Positions 46,688 to 59,536 of a DNA stretch of 64,000 bases are shown here, one piece after another (position 1 is the first letter of the stretch; every line of letters starts with the position of its first letter). This DNA comes from Paragordius varius (taxonomy: Eukaryota > Nematomorpha): assembly GCA_964247055.1 (NCBI GenBank), contig OZ176056.1, forward strand, positions 5,208,001 through 5,272,000. The letters are read 5' to 3'. The position numbers and the translations under genes were made by a program. The notes under the pieces are model-generated. The model was not told the origin of the DNA. It made no database searches and saw only the letters and a program-made list of their open reading frames with translations.

Positions 46688-46723
46688 GGACTGCGTTTTT
46701 AATATCTCTATGTAGAGCAGTCC
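46688..46723 (+). other. Conserved hairpin in each array unit
   Basis: GGACTG pairs with CAGTCC. An inner stem CTCTA-TG-TAGAG adjoins the 3' side, leaving a T-rich bulge on the 5' side. The segment is almost invariant in the six units with well preserved copies (right stem altered in units 5 and 6), unlike the adjacent AT-rich sequence. Confidence 0.4.
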
Positions 46724-46864
46724 CTTAATATTGAACCATATTTTTAAAATAATATAAAAATACATTTAAATAACTTTTAGAAAATTAGCTATTTTTACAC
46801 AATATATTAATAAACCATTGATAAAATATTTAAACCTTTTGTCATTATGTAATATATATAATAC

Positions 46865-46957
46865 CAGTTGCAGTGCTTTTGTCTTCAAGCTCACCACTGG
46901 ATTCTGTGCTATGGTCTTCTGGCTCACCACTGGATTCTCTCTTATTTTCTTTTGGCA
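46865..46957 (-). CDS. Candidate exon B, unit 1
   Basis: 93 nt, CTTTAG|TG...ACTG|GTATTA. It encodes PKENKRESSGEPEDHSTESS, then GELEDKSTAT. It has an internal 11-residue repeat (ESSGEPEDHST / ESSGELEDKST). Phase 1 on both sides. Joined to exon A it would form a 52-residue, acidic, Ser/Thr-rich, probably disordered repeat. No family was recognised. Confidence 0.42.
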
Positions 46958-46997
46958 CTAAAGTAATTATTTTTGAATGAAGTCTTAAATCAATATA

Positions 46998-47310
46998 TAC
47001 CATTTATAATTCAAATTCACCCTTAAACAAAAATTTTCCTTTAAGTAATTTAAATTTTTTTTCAAACAATTCGATTTCACCAACAACAAATTCACCCTAA
47101 AAATTAATTATGTTTTTTCTATCTAATATAATTCATCATTATTATGAATAATATCTTTATGGCTTAGATTATTATTTTATCCGTATTATGTCATTTACAA
47201 ACAAAATTTCATTTTTTAAAAATATAAAAAAATTTGTTAATTTTTAAACTTTAAGAAATGATTTTTTTTAGGGCGAATTTGAATTGTTAGAGGGGGAATT
47301 TAAATTAGGA
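46998..47310. mobile_element. 21-bp-repeat foldback element, array unit 1
   Basis: Starts TACCATTTATAATTCAAATT with tandem 21-bp units (CACCCTTAAACAA type). Ends with GGGCGAATTTGAATTGTTAG and ATTTAAATTAGGACC. The interior is the reverse complement of the interior of the element at 9905 (shared landmarks GGCTTAGATTATTATTTTAT and AAAAATATAAAAAAATTTG). Confidence 0.6.
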
Positions 47311-47580
47311 CCTGCCTCTAAGGATTCAATTAAGCAATTACGCATATTTAAGATATAGATCGTTGAATATTCTTGTATATTTGTATACTTTTTGATAAGA
47401 AAACACCCGATTCGCATGTTAAAATTGAAGAAAATAATTTAAAACAAAACATAAAACTGTGTCTTGTTTACGTTTAAAAGATGATAGCATGTGATTGGTA
47501 ATAAATACAAATTTTTTACGAAATAATAATAAATTGTCTAAAAACTTCTCTATTTAGCTCACATTTAAATAACTAAATAC

Positions 47581-48584
47581 TTGTGTGCAAAATTTATTAC
47601 TGAAATTTTTTTAGGATAGCTTATAACCAACAAATTCATTTTCAGCAAATTTTATTTGTTCACCACCTAGTTTTTGAAATATATAGAGATGATCCAAACG
47701 GCCAAAATAGGGATTAACAATCTTAACTAACTAAAATTCTTTCTATCAGACATTTGCAATTTATAAATAGCGTAAAATCGTGTTTTTTCTTTATTCTACA
47801 CAAATTTTTTTTATAAAATTATTAAAATATTTTTATTTATTTAACTAAATTCATTTTTGAGATCTCAATATTCATTTAATAATTTGCATATCAAGGTAAA
47901 TTAATTAAATAGTATTTGTTATATTTGTCATCTGGTTTAAGAGTGTATAATAAATTTAATATTGTCTTTTGAAATACATGAGCATTAAGTATATTAAAAT
48001 ACAAAAGTTAGAAGTAGAGGCGTACTATCCAACAATCCCAACTCCAAGTGACATTGGTTAAATCAAACTGATATTTAGATTTGGATTTGTAGGGAATAAT
48101 TGATATTCCTACTTGTAAATCCCAGTTTGTATTAATTATACTTTGTGATCGGAAGATTCCAAAAAGGTACTGTTATATAACTCATAAACCAGTTAAAAAA
48201 GTGCAAAAATAATAATCAATAGTTTATTATTTTTATATTGATTTATAACTTTTACATAAAATATGGTAAGATTAGAATTGTGAGTTTAGTTAATAAAAAA
48301 TGATTCCAATAAAGTATTATAACAATTGTTTATTTATTAAGAAAGAAAACCACTCTTTTTGATCTGAGTTCTCTGATAATATTATAATAGTTCTTAATAT
48401 CTCAAGTTTTATCATTATATCTTTAAGTACCATTCCTTTTCAATTTTTGTCCAATTTTAATTTTCTTTCAATACTTCAAAAACTAGGTCGTACACATAAA
48501 ATTTTATTCTGGCAACGATTTCGGTGTTGAAATCTCTTGAAAAAAGATATTTGTTAAAAAAATTGACCTCTTGAACACACAGTG
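47581..48584. mobile_element. Palindromic element in array unit
   Basis: Starts TTGTGTGCAAAATTTATTAC and ends GAACACACAGTG, about 1,004 bp. The arms are a diverged version of 31102-40695 (ATAGCTTATAACCAGCAAAT, CACCTAGTTTTTGAAATAT). Equivalent copies are at 50101-51104, 52603-53591, 55095-56070, 58218-59172 and 60679-62768 (the last interrupted by a CACTA-like insertion). Confidence 0.65.
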
Positions 48585-48883
48585 TAATATTTCCGTTACT
48601 AATTTATTATATAACCTATAAAGTAACCCTCTCAAAAAATTATTAAATAATATGCGGTGAATTCGCGACTTTTCGATTTGCAAGCCCTAATCGGATTCTT
48701 AATAACTCTGAAGTATTAGTTAACTAGAATGTGTTTTTGTCAATATTTACCAAAAAATCTACTGCTTCAATATATCATGTCACTGTAATTATTGATGATT
48801 GTAGTTACAAACCTTTGTTTCTAAAGAAAATTGTTGAAAATCAAAGATCTTGGCCAAAAAAATTAATTTAAAAAACTAAATAC

Positions 48884-48946
48884 CAGAGATAGTATTTGGT
48901 TTTCCACTTTCTTTAGATTCCATCCCAGATCCGTCATTTGTTACTT
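48884..48946 (-). CDS. Candidate exon A, unit 2
   Basis: 63 nt with intact splice sites, identical to unit 1 in sequence. Confidence 0.4.
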
Positions 48947-49390
48947 CTGGAGATTTTAAAATACACAATATATATTTAATATAAGTTAAATTAAATTGCT
49001 AAATCGGTCATAAATGTAGTTTTTATAATTTTAATACAACCCACTATATCTCTCAATCGGAAAATTTATAATAACTCAAAATTATTTTTATTAGTCGGCT
49101 ATTTTTGACGAAAAATTTTGTATTAGCTTTTACAGCAAGCACGGAAATTATTATTAGAGAAGCAATATTCTTTGATTACATCCAGGCTATAAATGGTTAA
49201 GAGATCGGCGTATGGACTGCGTTTTTAATATCTCTATGTAGAGCAGTCCTTTAATATTGAACCATATTTTTAAAATAATATAAAAATACATTTAAATAAC
49301 TTTTAGAAAATTAGCTATTTTTACACAATATATTAATAAACCATTGATAAAATATTTAAACCTTTTGTCATTATGTAATATATATAATAC

Positions 49391-49483
49391 CAGTTGCAGT
49401 GCTTTTGTCTTCAAGCTCACCATTGGATTCTGTGCTATGGTCTTCTGGCTCACCACTGGATTCTCTCTTATTTTCTTTTGGCA
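49391..49483 (-). CDS. Candidate exon B, unit 2
   Basis: 93 nt with intact splice sites. One Ser to Asn change against unit 1. Confidence 0.4.
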
Positions 49484-49523
49484 CTAAAGTAATTATTTTT
49501 GAATGAAGTCTTAAATCAATATA

Positions 49524-49830
49524 TACCATTTATAATTCGAATTCACCCTTAAACAATTCAAATTTTCCTTTAAGTAATTTAAATTTATTTTCAAACAATT
49601 CGATTTCACCAACAACAAATTCACCCTAAAAATTAATTATGTTTTTTCTGGCTAATATAATTCATCATTAATATGAATTTTATCTTTATGGCTTAGATTA
49701 TTATTTTATCCGTATTATGTCAATTATAAACAAATTTTTAAAATATAAAAAAATTTGTTAATTTTTAATTAAGAAATGATTTATTTTAGGGCGAATTTGA
49801 ATTGTTAGAGGGGGAATTTAAATTAGGACC
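49524..49830. mobile_element. 21-bp-repeat foldback element, array unit 2
   Basis: Nearly identical to the copy at 46998, with terminal units TTCGAATTCACCCTTAAACA and TTCAAATTTTCCTTTAAG. Confidence 0.6.
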
Positions 49831-51404
49831 TGCCTCTAAGGATTCATTTAAGCAATTACGCATATTTAAGATAAATAGATCGTTGAATATTCTTGTATAT
49901 TTGTATACTTTTTGATAAGATAACACACGATTCGCATGTTAAAATTGAAGAAAATAATTTAAAACAAAACATAAAACTGTGTCTTGTTTACATTTAAAAG
50001 ATGATAGCATGTGATTGGTAATAAATACAAATTTTTTACGAAATATTAATAAATTGTCTAAAAACTTCTATATTTAGCTCACATTTAAATAACTAAATAC
50101 TTGTGTGCAAAATTTATTACTGAAATTTTTTTAGGATAGCTTATAACCAGCAAATTCATTTTCAGCAAATTTTATTTGTTCACCACCTGGTTTTTGAAAT
50201 ATATAGAGATGATCCAAACGGCCGAAATAGGGATTAACAATCTTAACTAACTAAAATTCTTTTTATCAGACATTTGCAATTTATAAATAGCGTAAAATCG
50301 TGTTTTTTCTTTATTATACACAAATTTTTTTTATAAAATTATTAAAATATTTTTATTTATTTAACTAAATTCATTTTTGAGATCTCAATATTCATTTAAT
50401 AATTTGCATATCAAGGTAAATTAATTAAATAGTATTTGTTATATTTGTCATCTGGTTTAAGAGTGTATAATAAATTTAATATTGTCTTTTGAAATACATG
50501 AGCATTAAGTATATTAAAATACAAAAGTTAGAAGTAGAGGCGTACTATCCAACAATCCCAACTCCAAGTGACATTGGTTAAATCAAACTGATATTTAGAT
50601 TTGGATTTGTAGGGAATAATTGATATTCCTACTTGTAAATCCCAGTTTGTATTAATTATACTTTGTGATCGGAAGATTCCAAAAAGGTACTGTTATATCA
50701 CTCATAAACCAGTTAAAAAAGTGCAAAAATAATAATCAATAGTTTATTATTTTTATATTGATTTATAACTTTTACATAAAATATGGTAAGATTAGAATAG
50801 TGAGTTTAGTTAATAAAAAATGATTCCAATAAAGTATTATAACAATTGTTTATTTATTAAGAAAGAAAACCACTCTTTTTGATCTGAGTTCTCTGATAAT
50901 ATTATAATAGTTCTTAATATCTCAAGTTTTATCATTATATCTTTAAGTACCATTCCTTTTCAATTTTTGTCCAATTTTAATTTTCTTTCAATACTTCAAA
51001 AACTAGGTCGTACACATAAAATTTTATTCTGGCAACGATTTCGGTGTTAAAATCTCTTGAACAAAGATATTTGTTAAAAAAATTGACCTCTTGAACACAC
51101 AATGTAATATTTTTCCGTTACTAATTTATTATAAATACTATAAAGTAACCCTCTCAAAAAATTATTAAATAATATGCGGTGAATTCGCGACTTTTCGATT
51201 TGCAATCCCTAATCGGATTCTTAATAACTCTGAAGTATTAGTTAACTAGAATGTGTTTTTGTCAATATTTGCCAAAAAATCTACTGCTTCAATATATCAT
51301 GTCACTGTAATTATTAATGATTGTAGTACAATCCTTTTTTTCTAAAGAAAATTGTTGAAAATCAAAGATCTTGGCCAAAAAAATTAATTTAAAAAACTAA
51401 ATAC

Positions 51405-51467
51405 CAGATATAGTATTTGGTTTTCCACTTTCTTTAGATTCCATCCCAGATCCATCATTTGTTACTT
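51405..51467 (-). CDS. Candidate exon A, unit 3
   Basis: 63 nt with intact splice sites. Its two substitutions against unit 1 are both synonymous (ATC/ATA, GAC/GAT). Confidence 0.4.
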
Positions 51468-51915
51468 CTGGAGATTATAAAATACATAATATATAATTAA
51501 TATAAGTTAAATAATATTGCTAAATCGGTCATAAATGTAGTTTTTATAATTTTAATACAACCCACTATATCTCTCAATCGGAAAATATATAATAACTCAA
51601 AATTATTTTTATTAGTCGGCTATTTTTGACGAAAAATTTCGTATTAGCTTTTACAGCAAGACGGAAATTTTTATTAGAGAAGGAATATTCTTTGATTACA
51701 TCAAGGCTATAGATGGTTAGGAGATCGCATGCGGACTATGGACTGCGTTTTTAATATCTCTATGTAGAGCAGTCCCTTAATATTGAACCATATTTTTAAA
51801 ATAATATAAAAATACATTTAAACATCTTTTAGAAAATTAGCTATTTTTACATTGAAATATATTAATAAACTATTGATAAAATATTTATACCTTTTGTCAT
51901 TATGTAATATATATA

Positions 51916-52007
51916 AGTTGCAGTGCTTTTGTCTTCAAGCTCACCACTGGATTCTGTGCTATGGTTATCTGGCTCACCACTGGATTCTCTCTTATTTTCT
52001 TTTGACA
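51916..52007 (-). CDS. Candidate exon B, unit 3, donor lost
   Basis: The acceptor TTTAG|TG is present and the peptide SKENKRESSGEPDNHSTESS continues. A short deletion removes the GT donor, so this copy cannot use the usual 5' splice site. Skipping it would keep the frame because the exon has phase-1 ends on both sides. Confidence 0.3.
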
Positions 52008-52039
52008 CTAAAGCAATTATTTTTGAATGAAGTCTTAAA

Positions 52040-52341
52040 TAATTCAAATTCACCCTTAAACAATTCAAATTTTCCTTTAAACAATTTAGATTTATTATCA
52101 AACAATTTGATTTCACCAACAACAAATTCACCCTAATAATTAATTATGTTTTTTCTGGCTAATATAATTCATCATTAATATGAATTATATTTTTATGGCT
52201 TAGTTTATTATTTTATCCGTATTATGTCAATTACAAACAAAATTTCATTTTTTAAAAATATAAAAAAAATTAGTTAATTTTTAAACTTTAAAAGATGATT
52301 TATTTTAGGGCGAATTTGAATTGGGTGAATTTGAATTAGGA
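52040..52341. mobile_element. 21-bp-repeat foldback element, array unit 3
   Basis: Lacks the TACCATTTAT terminus and starts directly with repeat units. Nearly identical to the copy at 60103. Confidence 0.6.
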
Positions 52342-53892
52342 CCTGCCTCTAAGTATTCAATTAAGCAATTACGCATATTTAAGATAAATAGGTCGTTGAA
52401 TATTCTTGTATATTTGTATACTTTTTGATAAGAAAACACCCGATTCGGCATGTTAAAATTGAAGAAAATAATTAAAACAAAACATAAAACTGTATTTACG
52501 TTTAATAGATGATAGGATGTGTAGTAATAAATACAAATTTTTTACCAATTTATAATATGAAATTGTAACTTCTCTATTTAGCTCATATTTAACTAAAAAT
52601 ACTTGTGTGCAAAAATTTTTAATGAAATTTCTTTTAGGATAGCTTATAACCAGCAAATTCATTTTCAGCAAATTTTATTTGTTTACCATATATATAGAGA
52701 TGATCCAAACGGCCAAAATAAGGATTAACAATCTTGACTAACTAAAATTGTTCCTTATTACCAGACATTTGCAATTTATAAATAGCGTAAAATCGTGTTT
52801 TTTCTTTAATATACACAAATTTTTATAAAATTATTATAATATTTTTATTTATTTACTAACTAAAATCATTTTTGAAATCTCAATATTCATATTAATAACT
52901 TGCAAATCAAGTTAAATATATTAAATAGTATTTGTTATATTTGTCATCTGGTTTAAGAGTGTATAATAAATTTAATATTGTCTTTTGAAATACATGAGCA
53001 TTAAGTATATTAAAATACAAAAGTTAAAAGTAGAGACGTACTATCCAACAATCCCAACTCCAAGTGACATTGGTTAAAACAAATTGATATTTAGATTTGG
53101 ATTTGTAGGGAATAATTGATATTCCTACTTGTAAATCCTAGTTTGTATTAATTATACTTTGTGATACCCAAAAGATTCCAAAAAGAAACTGTTATATCAC
53201 TTATAAACCAGTTAAAAAAAGTGCAAAAATAATAATCTTTATTAATTTTATATTGATTTATAAATTTTTTTAAATAAAATATTGTGAGATTGTGAATTTA
53301 TTTAGTAAAAAATGATTCCAAAAAAGTTTCATAACAATTGTTTATTTATTAAGAAAGAACACCACGATTTTTTGATCTGAAAAGTCTGATAATATTACAA
53401 TAATTCTTAATATCTCAAGCTTTATCATTATATCTTTAAGTACCATTATTTTTCACTTTTTGTCCAATTTTAATATCAATACTTCAAAAACTAGGTCGTA
53501 AACATAAAATTTTATTCTGGCCACGACTTCGGTGTTAAAATCTTTTAAAAAAAATATTTGTTAAAAAAATTGACCTCTTGAACACAAACTGTAATATTTT
53601 TCCGTTACTAATTTATTTTATAAACTATAAAGTAACCCACTCAAAAAATTATTAAAATAATATGCGGTGTATCGTGACTTTTCGATTTGCAATCCCTAAT
53701 CGGATTATTAAAAATCTGAAGTATTAGTTAACTAATAGAATGTGTTTTTGTCAATATTTACCAAAAAATCTACAGCTTTAATATATCATGTCATTGTAAT
53801 TATTGATAATTATAGTTAAAATCCTTTTTTTCTAAAGTAAATTATCGAAAATCAAAGATCTTGGCCAAAAAATTAATTTAAAAAACTAAATA

Positions 53893-53955
53893 CCAGAGAT
53901 AGTATTCGGTTTTCCACTTTCTTTATATTCCATCCCAGATCCATCATTTGTTACT
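53893..53955 (-). CDS. Candidate exon A, unit 4
   Basis: 63 nt with intact splice sites. Two synonymous changes and one Ser to Tyr against unit 1. Confidence 0.4.
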
Positions 53956-54405
53956 TCTGGAGATTCAAAAATACATAATATATATTTAATATAAGTAAAT
54001 TATATTGCTAAATCGGTCATAAATGTAGTTTTTATAATATTATTAGAACCCACTATAGCTCTCAATCGGAAAATATATAATAACTTAAAATTATTTTTAT
54101 TAGTCGGCTATTTTTGACGAAAAATTTCATAGCTTTTACAGCAAGCACGGAAATTTTTTTTAGAGATGCAATTATCTTTGATTACATCAAGGCTATAGAA
54201 ATGGTTAGGAGATCGCATGCGGACTATGGACTGCGTTTTTAATATCTCTATGTAGAGCAGTCCCTTAATATTGAACCATATTTTTAAAATAATATAAAAA
54301 TACATTTAAATATCTTTTAGGAAATTAGATTTTTACATTGAAAAAAATTAATAAACCATTGACAAAATATTTAAACCTTTTGTCATTATGTAATATATAA
54401 AATAC

Positions 54406-54498
54406 CAGTTGCAGTACTTTTGTCTCCAAGCTCACCACTGCATTCTGTGCTATGGTCTTCTTGCTCACCACTGGATTCTCTCTTATTTTCTTTTGACA
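54406..54498 (-). CDS. Candidate exon B, unit 4
   Basis: 93 nt with intact splice sites. Changes against unit 1 include Pro to Gln, Ser to Cys, Glu to Gly and a synonymous AGC/AGT. Confidence 0.4.
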
Positions 54499-54538
54499 CT
54501 AAAGTAATTATTTTTAAATGAAGTCTTAAATCAATATA

Positions 54539-54846
54539 TACCATTTATATTTCAAATTCACCCTCAAACAATTTAAATTTTCCTTTAAGTAATATAATTT
54601 TATTTTCAAACAATTCGAATTCACCAACAACAAATTCACCCTAATAATTAATTATGTTTTTTCTGGCTATTATAATTCATCATTAATATGAATTCTATTT
54701 TTATGGCTTAGTTCATTATTTTATCCGTATTGTGTCAATTAAAAACAAAATTTCATTTTTAAAAAAATAAAAAAATTAGTTGTGTAAACTTTATAATATG
54801 ATTTATTTTAGGGTCAATTTAAATTGGGTGAATTTGAATTAGGACC
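54539..54846. mobile_element. 21-bp-repeat foldback element, array unit 4
   Basis: Has the TACCATTTATATTTCAAATT start and the GGTGAATTTGAATTAGGACC end, with a more diverged interior. Confidence 0.6.
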
Positions 54847-56372
54847 AGGATTCAATTAAGCAATTACGCATATTTAAGATAAATAGATCGTTGAATATTC
54901 TTGTATATTATGAGGAAACACCCGATTCGCATGTTAAAATTGAAGAAAATAATTAAAAACAAAACATAAAACTGTGTCTTGTTTAGGTTTAAAAGATGAT
55001 AGCATGTGATTGGTAATAAATACAAATTTTTACGAAATAATAATAAATTGTACAAAAACTTCTCTATTTACCTCACATTTAAATAACTAAATACTTGTGT
55101 GCGAAATTTATTACTGAAATTTTTTTAGGATAGCTTATAACCAGCAAATTCATTTTCAACAAATTTTATTTGTTTATTACCTGGTTTTTGAATATATAGA
55201 GATGATCCAAACGGCCAAAATAAGGATTAACAATCTTGACTAACTAAAATTGTTACCTTTTTATCCATTTGCAATTTATAAATAGTGTAAAATCCTGTTT
55301 TTTCTTTATTATACACAATTTTTTTTTTATAAAATTATTAAAATATTTTTATTTATAAACAAAATTTATTTTTGATTTCAATATTCATGTTAATAACTTG
55401 CAAATCAAGGTAAATTAATTAAATAGTATTTGTTATATTTGTCTGGTTTAAAAGTTGATAATAAATTTACTATTGTCTTTTGAAATACATGAGCATTAAG
55501 TATATTAAAATACAAAAGTTAGAATTAAAGGCGTACTATCCAACACTCCTAACGCCAAGGGACATTGGTTAAAACAAATTATTATTTTGGATTTGTAGGG
55601 GATAATTGATATTCCTACTTGTAAATCCTAGTTTGTATTAATTATACTTTGTGATACCCAAAAGATTCCAAAAAGAAACTGTTATATCACTTATAAACCA
55701 GTTAAAAAAGTGCAAAAATAATAATCTTTATTAATTTTATATTGATTTATAAATTTTTATTAAATAAAATATTGTGAGATTAGAAAAGTGAATTTAGTTA
55801 GTAAAAAATGATTCCAAAAAAGTTTTATAACAATTGTTTTTTTATTAAGAAAGAAAACCACGATTTTTTGATCTGAAAAGTCTGATAATATTATAATAAT
55901 TCTTAATATCTCAAGCTTTATCATTATATCTTTAAGTACCATTAGTTTTCACTTTTTGTCCAATTTTAATATCAATACTTCAAAAACTAGGTCGTAAACA
56001 TAAAATTTTATTCTGGCAACGAAATCTTTAAAAAAAAATATTTAAAAATTGACCTCTTGAACACACACTGTAATATTTTTCCGTTACTAATTTATTTATT
56101 TAAACTATAAAGTAACCCTCTCAAAAAATTATTAAATAATATGCGGTGTATCGCGACTTTTCGATTTGAAATCCCTAATCGGATTCTTAAAAATCTGAAG
56201 TATTAGTTAACTACTAGAATGTGTTTTTGTCAATATTTACCAAAAAATATACAGCTTTAATATATCATGTCATTGTAATTATTGATAATAATAGTTAAAA
56301 TCCTTTTTTTCTAAAGAAAATTGTTGAAAATCAAAGATCTTGGCCAAAAAATTAACTTAAAAAACTAAATAC

Positions 56373-56435
56373 CAGAGATAGTATTCGGTTTTACACTTTC
56401 TTTATATTCCATCCCAGATCCATCATTTGTTACTT
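56373..56435 (-). CDS. Candidate exon A, unit 5
   Basis: 63 nt with intact AG and GT. It differs from unit 1 by Ser to Tyr, Gly to Val, and two synonymous changes (GAC/GAT, CCA/CCG). Confidence 0.4.
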
Positions 56436-56870
56436 CTGGAGATTTTAAAATACATAATATATATTTAATATAAGTAAATTATATTGCTAAATCGGTCATA
56501 AATGTAGTTTTTATAATTTTAATACAACCCACTATATCTCTCAATCGGAAAATATATAATAACTCAAAGTTATTTTTATTAGTCGGCTATTTTTGACGAA
56601 AAATTTCGTATTAGCTTTTGCAGCAAGCACGGAAATTTTTATTAGAGAAGCAATATTCTTTGATTACATCAAGGCTATAGAAATGGTTAGGAGATCGCAT
56701 GCGGATTATGGACTGCGTTTTTAATATCTCTATGTAGAGCATTCCCTTAATATTGAACCATATTTAAAATACATTTATCTTTTAGAAAATTAGATTTTTA
56801 CATTGAAAAAAATTAATAAACCATTGACAAAATATTTGAACCTTTTGTCATTATGTAATATATAAAATAC

Positions 56871-56963
56871 CAGTTGCAGTACTTTTGTCTCCAAGCTCAC
56901 CACTGGATTCTGTGCTATGGTCTTCTGGCTCACCACTGGATTCTCTCTTATTTTCTTTTGACA
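56871..56963 (-). CDS. Candidate exon B, unit 5
   Basis: 93 nt, ATTAG|TG...ACTG|GTATTT, encoding SKENKRESSGEPEDHSTESS, then GELGDKSTAT. Both splice sites are kept. Confidence 0.4.
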
Positions 56964-56999
56964 CTAATAATTATTTTTTAATGAAGTCTTATATCAATA

Positions 57000-57312
57000 T
57001 ACTATTTATAATTCAGATTCACTCTTGAACAATTCAAATTTTCCTTTTAACAATTTAAATTTGTTCTTAAACAATTCACACCAACAACAAATTCACCCTA
57101 AAAATAAATTATGTTTTTTCGGGCTAATATAATTCATGATTAATATGAATTATATATTATTATGGCTTAGTTTCTTTTTTTATCCGTATTATGTCAATTA
57201 CAAACATTATTTCATTTTAAAAAAATAGAAAAAAATCAGGTAATATTTAAACTTTAAAAGATGATGTCTTTTAGGGCGTTAATCGAATTGTTCGAGAGTG
57301 AATTTGAAAGTA
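57000..57312. mobile_element. 21-bp-repeat foldback element, array unit 5
   Basis: Starts TACTATTTATAATTCAGATT and contains CTCTTGAACAATTCAAATTT and further units. Ends GTTCGAGAGTGAATTTGAAA. Confidence 0.55.
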
Positions 57313-57388
57313 CAAACTGCCTTTAAATATCCAAATAGGCAATTACACATATTTAAGATAAATAGGTAGTTAAATATTCTTATAAATA

Positions 57389-58021
57389 TATATCATTTCC
57401 ACTTCAAGAGTGTCCTTGAACACTTCAAGTTGGTCCTTGAACATTACAAGTTGGTCCTTGAACAATTCAACTTGGTCCTTCTACATAACAAGTTGGTCCT
57501 TGAACATTTCAAGTTAGTGAACACTTTTGGTCCTTAAAATTTATTAATCTTGATTTAACCATAATTTTTGCATTTATTATTTTATTTTATTATTTATTAA
57601 AATAATTTTCTTAATTTATTATATATTTATTCATTTAAAAATAAAAATTATTAAAAAACCACTTTTTTGTTTCAAACTATTTATTCAATTGAACAAAATT
57701 TTTAATGAAAAATTTTAATTAATAACCTAGAAAACTTTTATATTTTTTTCATTTCAGGTTAAAATCTTATAAATATCCAAAATAATTTTAAGAAATTAAT
57801 AAAGTAATACTGTTTCTCAAAGAATAAAAGTTGATATCTATGTTAAATAATAGAAAATAGGTTAAAAAAATAAATGTATTATTTACGATTTGGTTAAAAT
57901 AAAAACTAAAAACAAAACAAAAAAGTTAAATGACCAACTTGAAATGTTCAAGGACTAACTTGAAATGTTCAAGGACAAACTTGAAGTGTTAAAGTTCACT
58001 CTTGAGGTGCAAATGATATAT
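57389..58021. mobile_element. Second foldback element with related 21-bp terminal repeats
   Basis: Left end ATATATCATTTCCACTTCAA, then about five 21-bp units of the type TTGGTCCTTGAACATTACAA+G. Right end (57926-58021) has the inverted units (TTGAAATGTTCAAGGAC) and CTCTTGAGGTGCAAATGATA. The ~400-bp interior is AT-rich without genes. Absent from the same position in the other units, so it is an insertion. Confidence 0.75.
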
Positions 58022-59473
58022 TTTATTTTTTGATAAGAAAATACCCGATTCATGTTAAAATTGAAGGAGAAAATAATTAAAAACAAAACATAAAACTGTG
58101 TCTTGTTTACGTTAAAAAGTTGATAGGATGTGATTGGTAATAAATACAAATTTTTTACCAAATAATTATATGAAATTGAAACATCTCTATTTAGCTCACA
58201 TTTAAAGAACTAAATACTTGTGTTATAAATTTATAACTGAAATTTCTTTTAGGATAGCTTATAATCAGCAAATTCATATCCCTAAATTTTATATGTTTAC
58301 CACCTGGTTTTTGAAATATACAGAGATGATCCAAACGGCCAAAACGTGATTAAGGATAATTAAACAAAAATCTTGACAAACTATAATTGTTACCTTTTTA
58401 TCAGATATTTACAATTTATAAATAGCCTAAAATCGTGTTTTTTCTAACTAATTTCATTTTTAGGATGTCTTCATATTATATAACCTGCATATCAAGGTAA
58501 ATTAATCAATTAGCATTTGTTGTATTTATGATCTGGTTTAAGAGTGTAAATAAATATACTTTTGTCTTTTGAAATACATGAGCATTAAGTATATTAAAAT
58601 ACAAAAGTTAGAATTAAAGGCGTATTATCCAACAATCCTAACTTTAATTGACATTGGTTAAAACAAATTATTATTTTGGATTTGTAGGGAATAATTGATA
58701 TTCCTACTTGTAAATCCTAGTTTGTATTAATTATACTTTGTGATACCCGGAAGATTCCAAAAAGAAACTGTTATATCACTTATAAACCAGTTAAAAAAGT
58801 GCAAAAATAATAACCTTTATTAATTTATATTGATTTATAATTTTTTTAAATAAAATATTGTGAGATTAGAAAAGTGAATTTAGTTGGTAAAAAATGATTC
58901 CAAAAAAGTTTCATAACAATTGTTTATTTATTAAGAAAGAAAACCACGATTTTTTGATCTGAAAAGTATGATAATATTATAATAATTCTTAATATCTCAA
59001 GCTTTATCATTATATCTTTAAGTACCATTATTTTTCACTTTTTGTCCAATTTTAATATCAATACTTCAAAAACTAGGTCGTAAACATAAAATTTTATTCT
59101 GGCAACGACTTCGGTGTTAAAATCTTTAAAAAAAATATTTGTTAAAAAAATTGACCTCTTGAACACACACTGTAATATTTTTCCGTTACTAATTTATTTT
59201 ATAAACTATAAAGTAACCCTCTCCAAAAATTATTAAATAATATGCGGTGTATCGCGACTTTTCGATTTGCAATCCCTAATGGGATTCTTAAAAATTAGAA
59301 GTATTAGTTAACTACTAGAATGTGTTTTTGTCAATATTTACAAAAAAATCTACAGCTTCAATATATCATGTCATTGTAATTATTGATAATTATAGTTAAA
59401 ATCCTTTTTTTCTAAAGAAAATTGTTGAAAATCAAAGATCTTGGCCAAAAAATTAATTTAAAAAACTGAATAC

Positions 59474-59536
59474 CAGAGATAGTATTTGGTTTTCCACTTT
59501 CTTTAGATTCCATCCCAGATCCGTCATTTGTTACTT
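59474..59536 (-). CDS. Candidate exon A, unit 6
   Basis: 63 nt, CTCCAG|AA...CTG|GTATTC, encoding VTNDGSGMESKESGKPNTIS, identical in peptide to units 1 and 2. Confidence 0.4.

Noticed and set aside
51862-52131. An 89-codon minus-strand frame with a seven-residue repeat (NCLKENL / NCLRVNL).
   Set aside because: The repeat is a by-product of reading the 21-bp foldback units in frame. Only its middle part coincides with candidate exon B.
54108-54305. A 65-codon minus-strand frame across the conserved hairpin block of one unit.
   Set aside because: Other units have indels that are not multiples of three in this segment, so the frame is not conserved.
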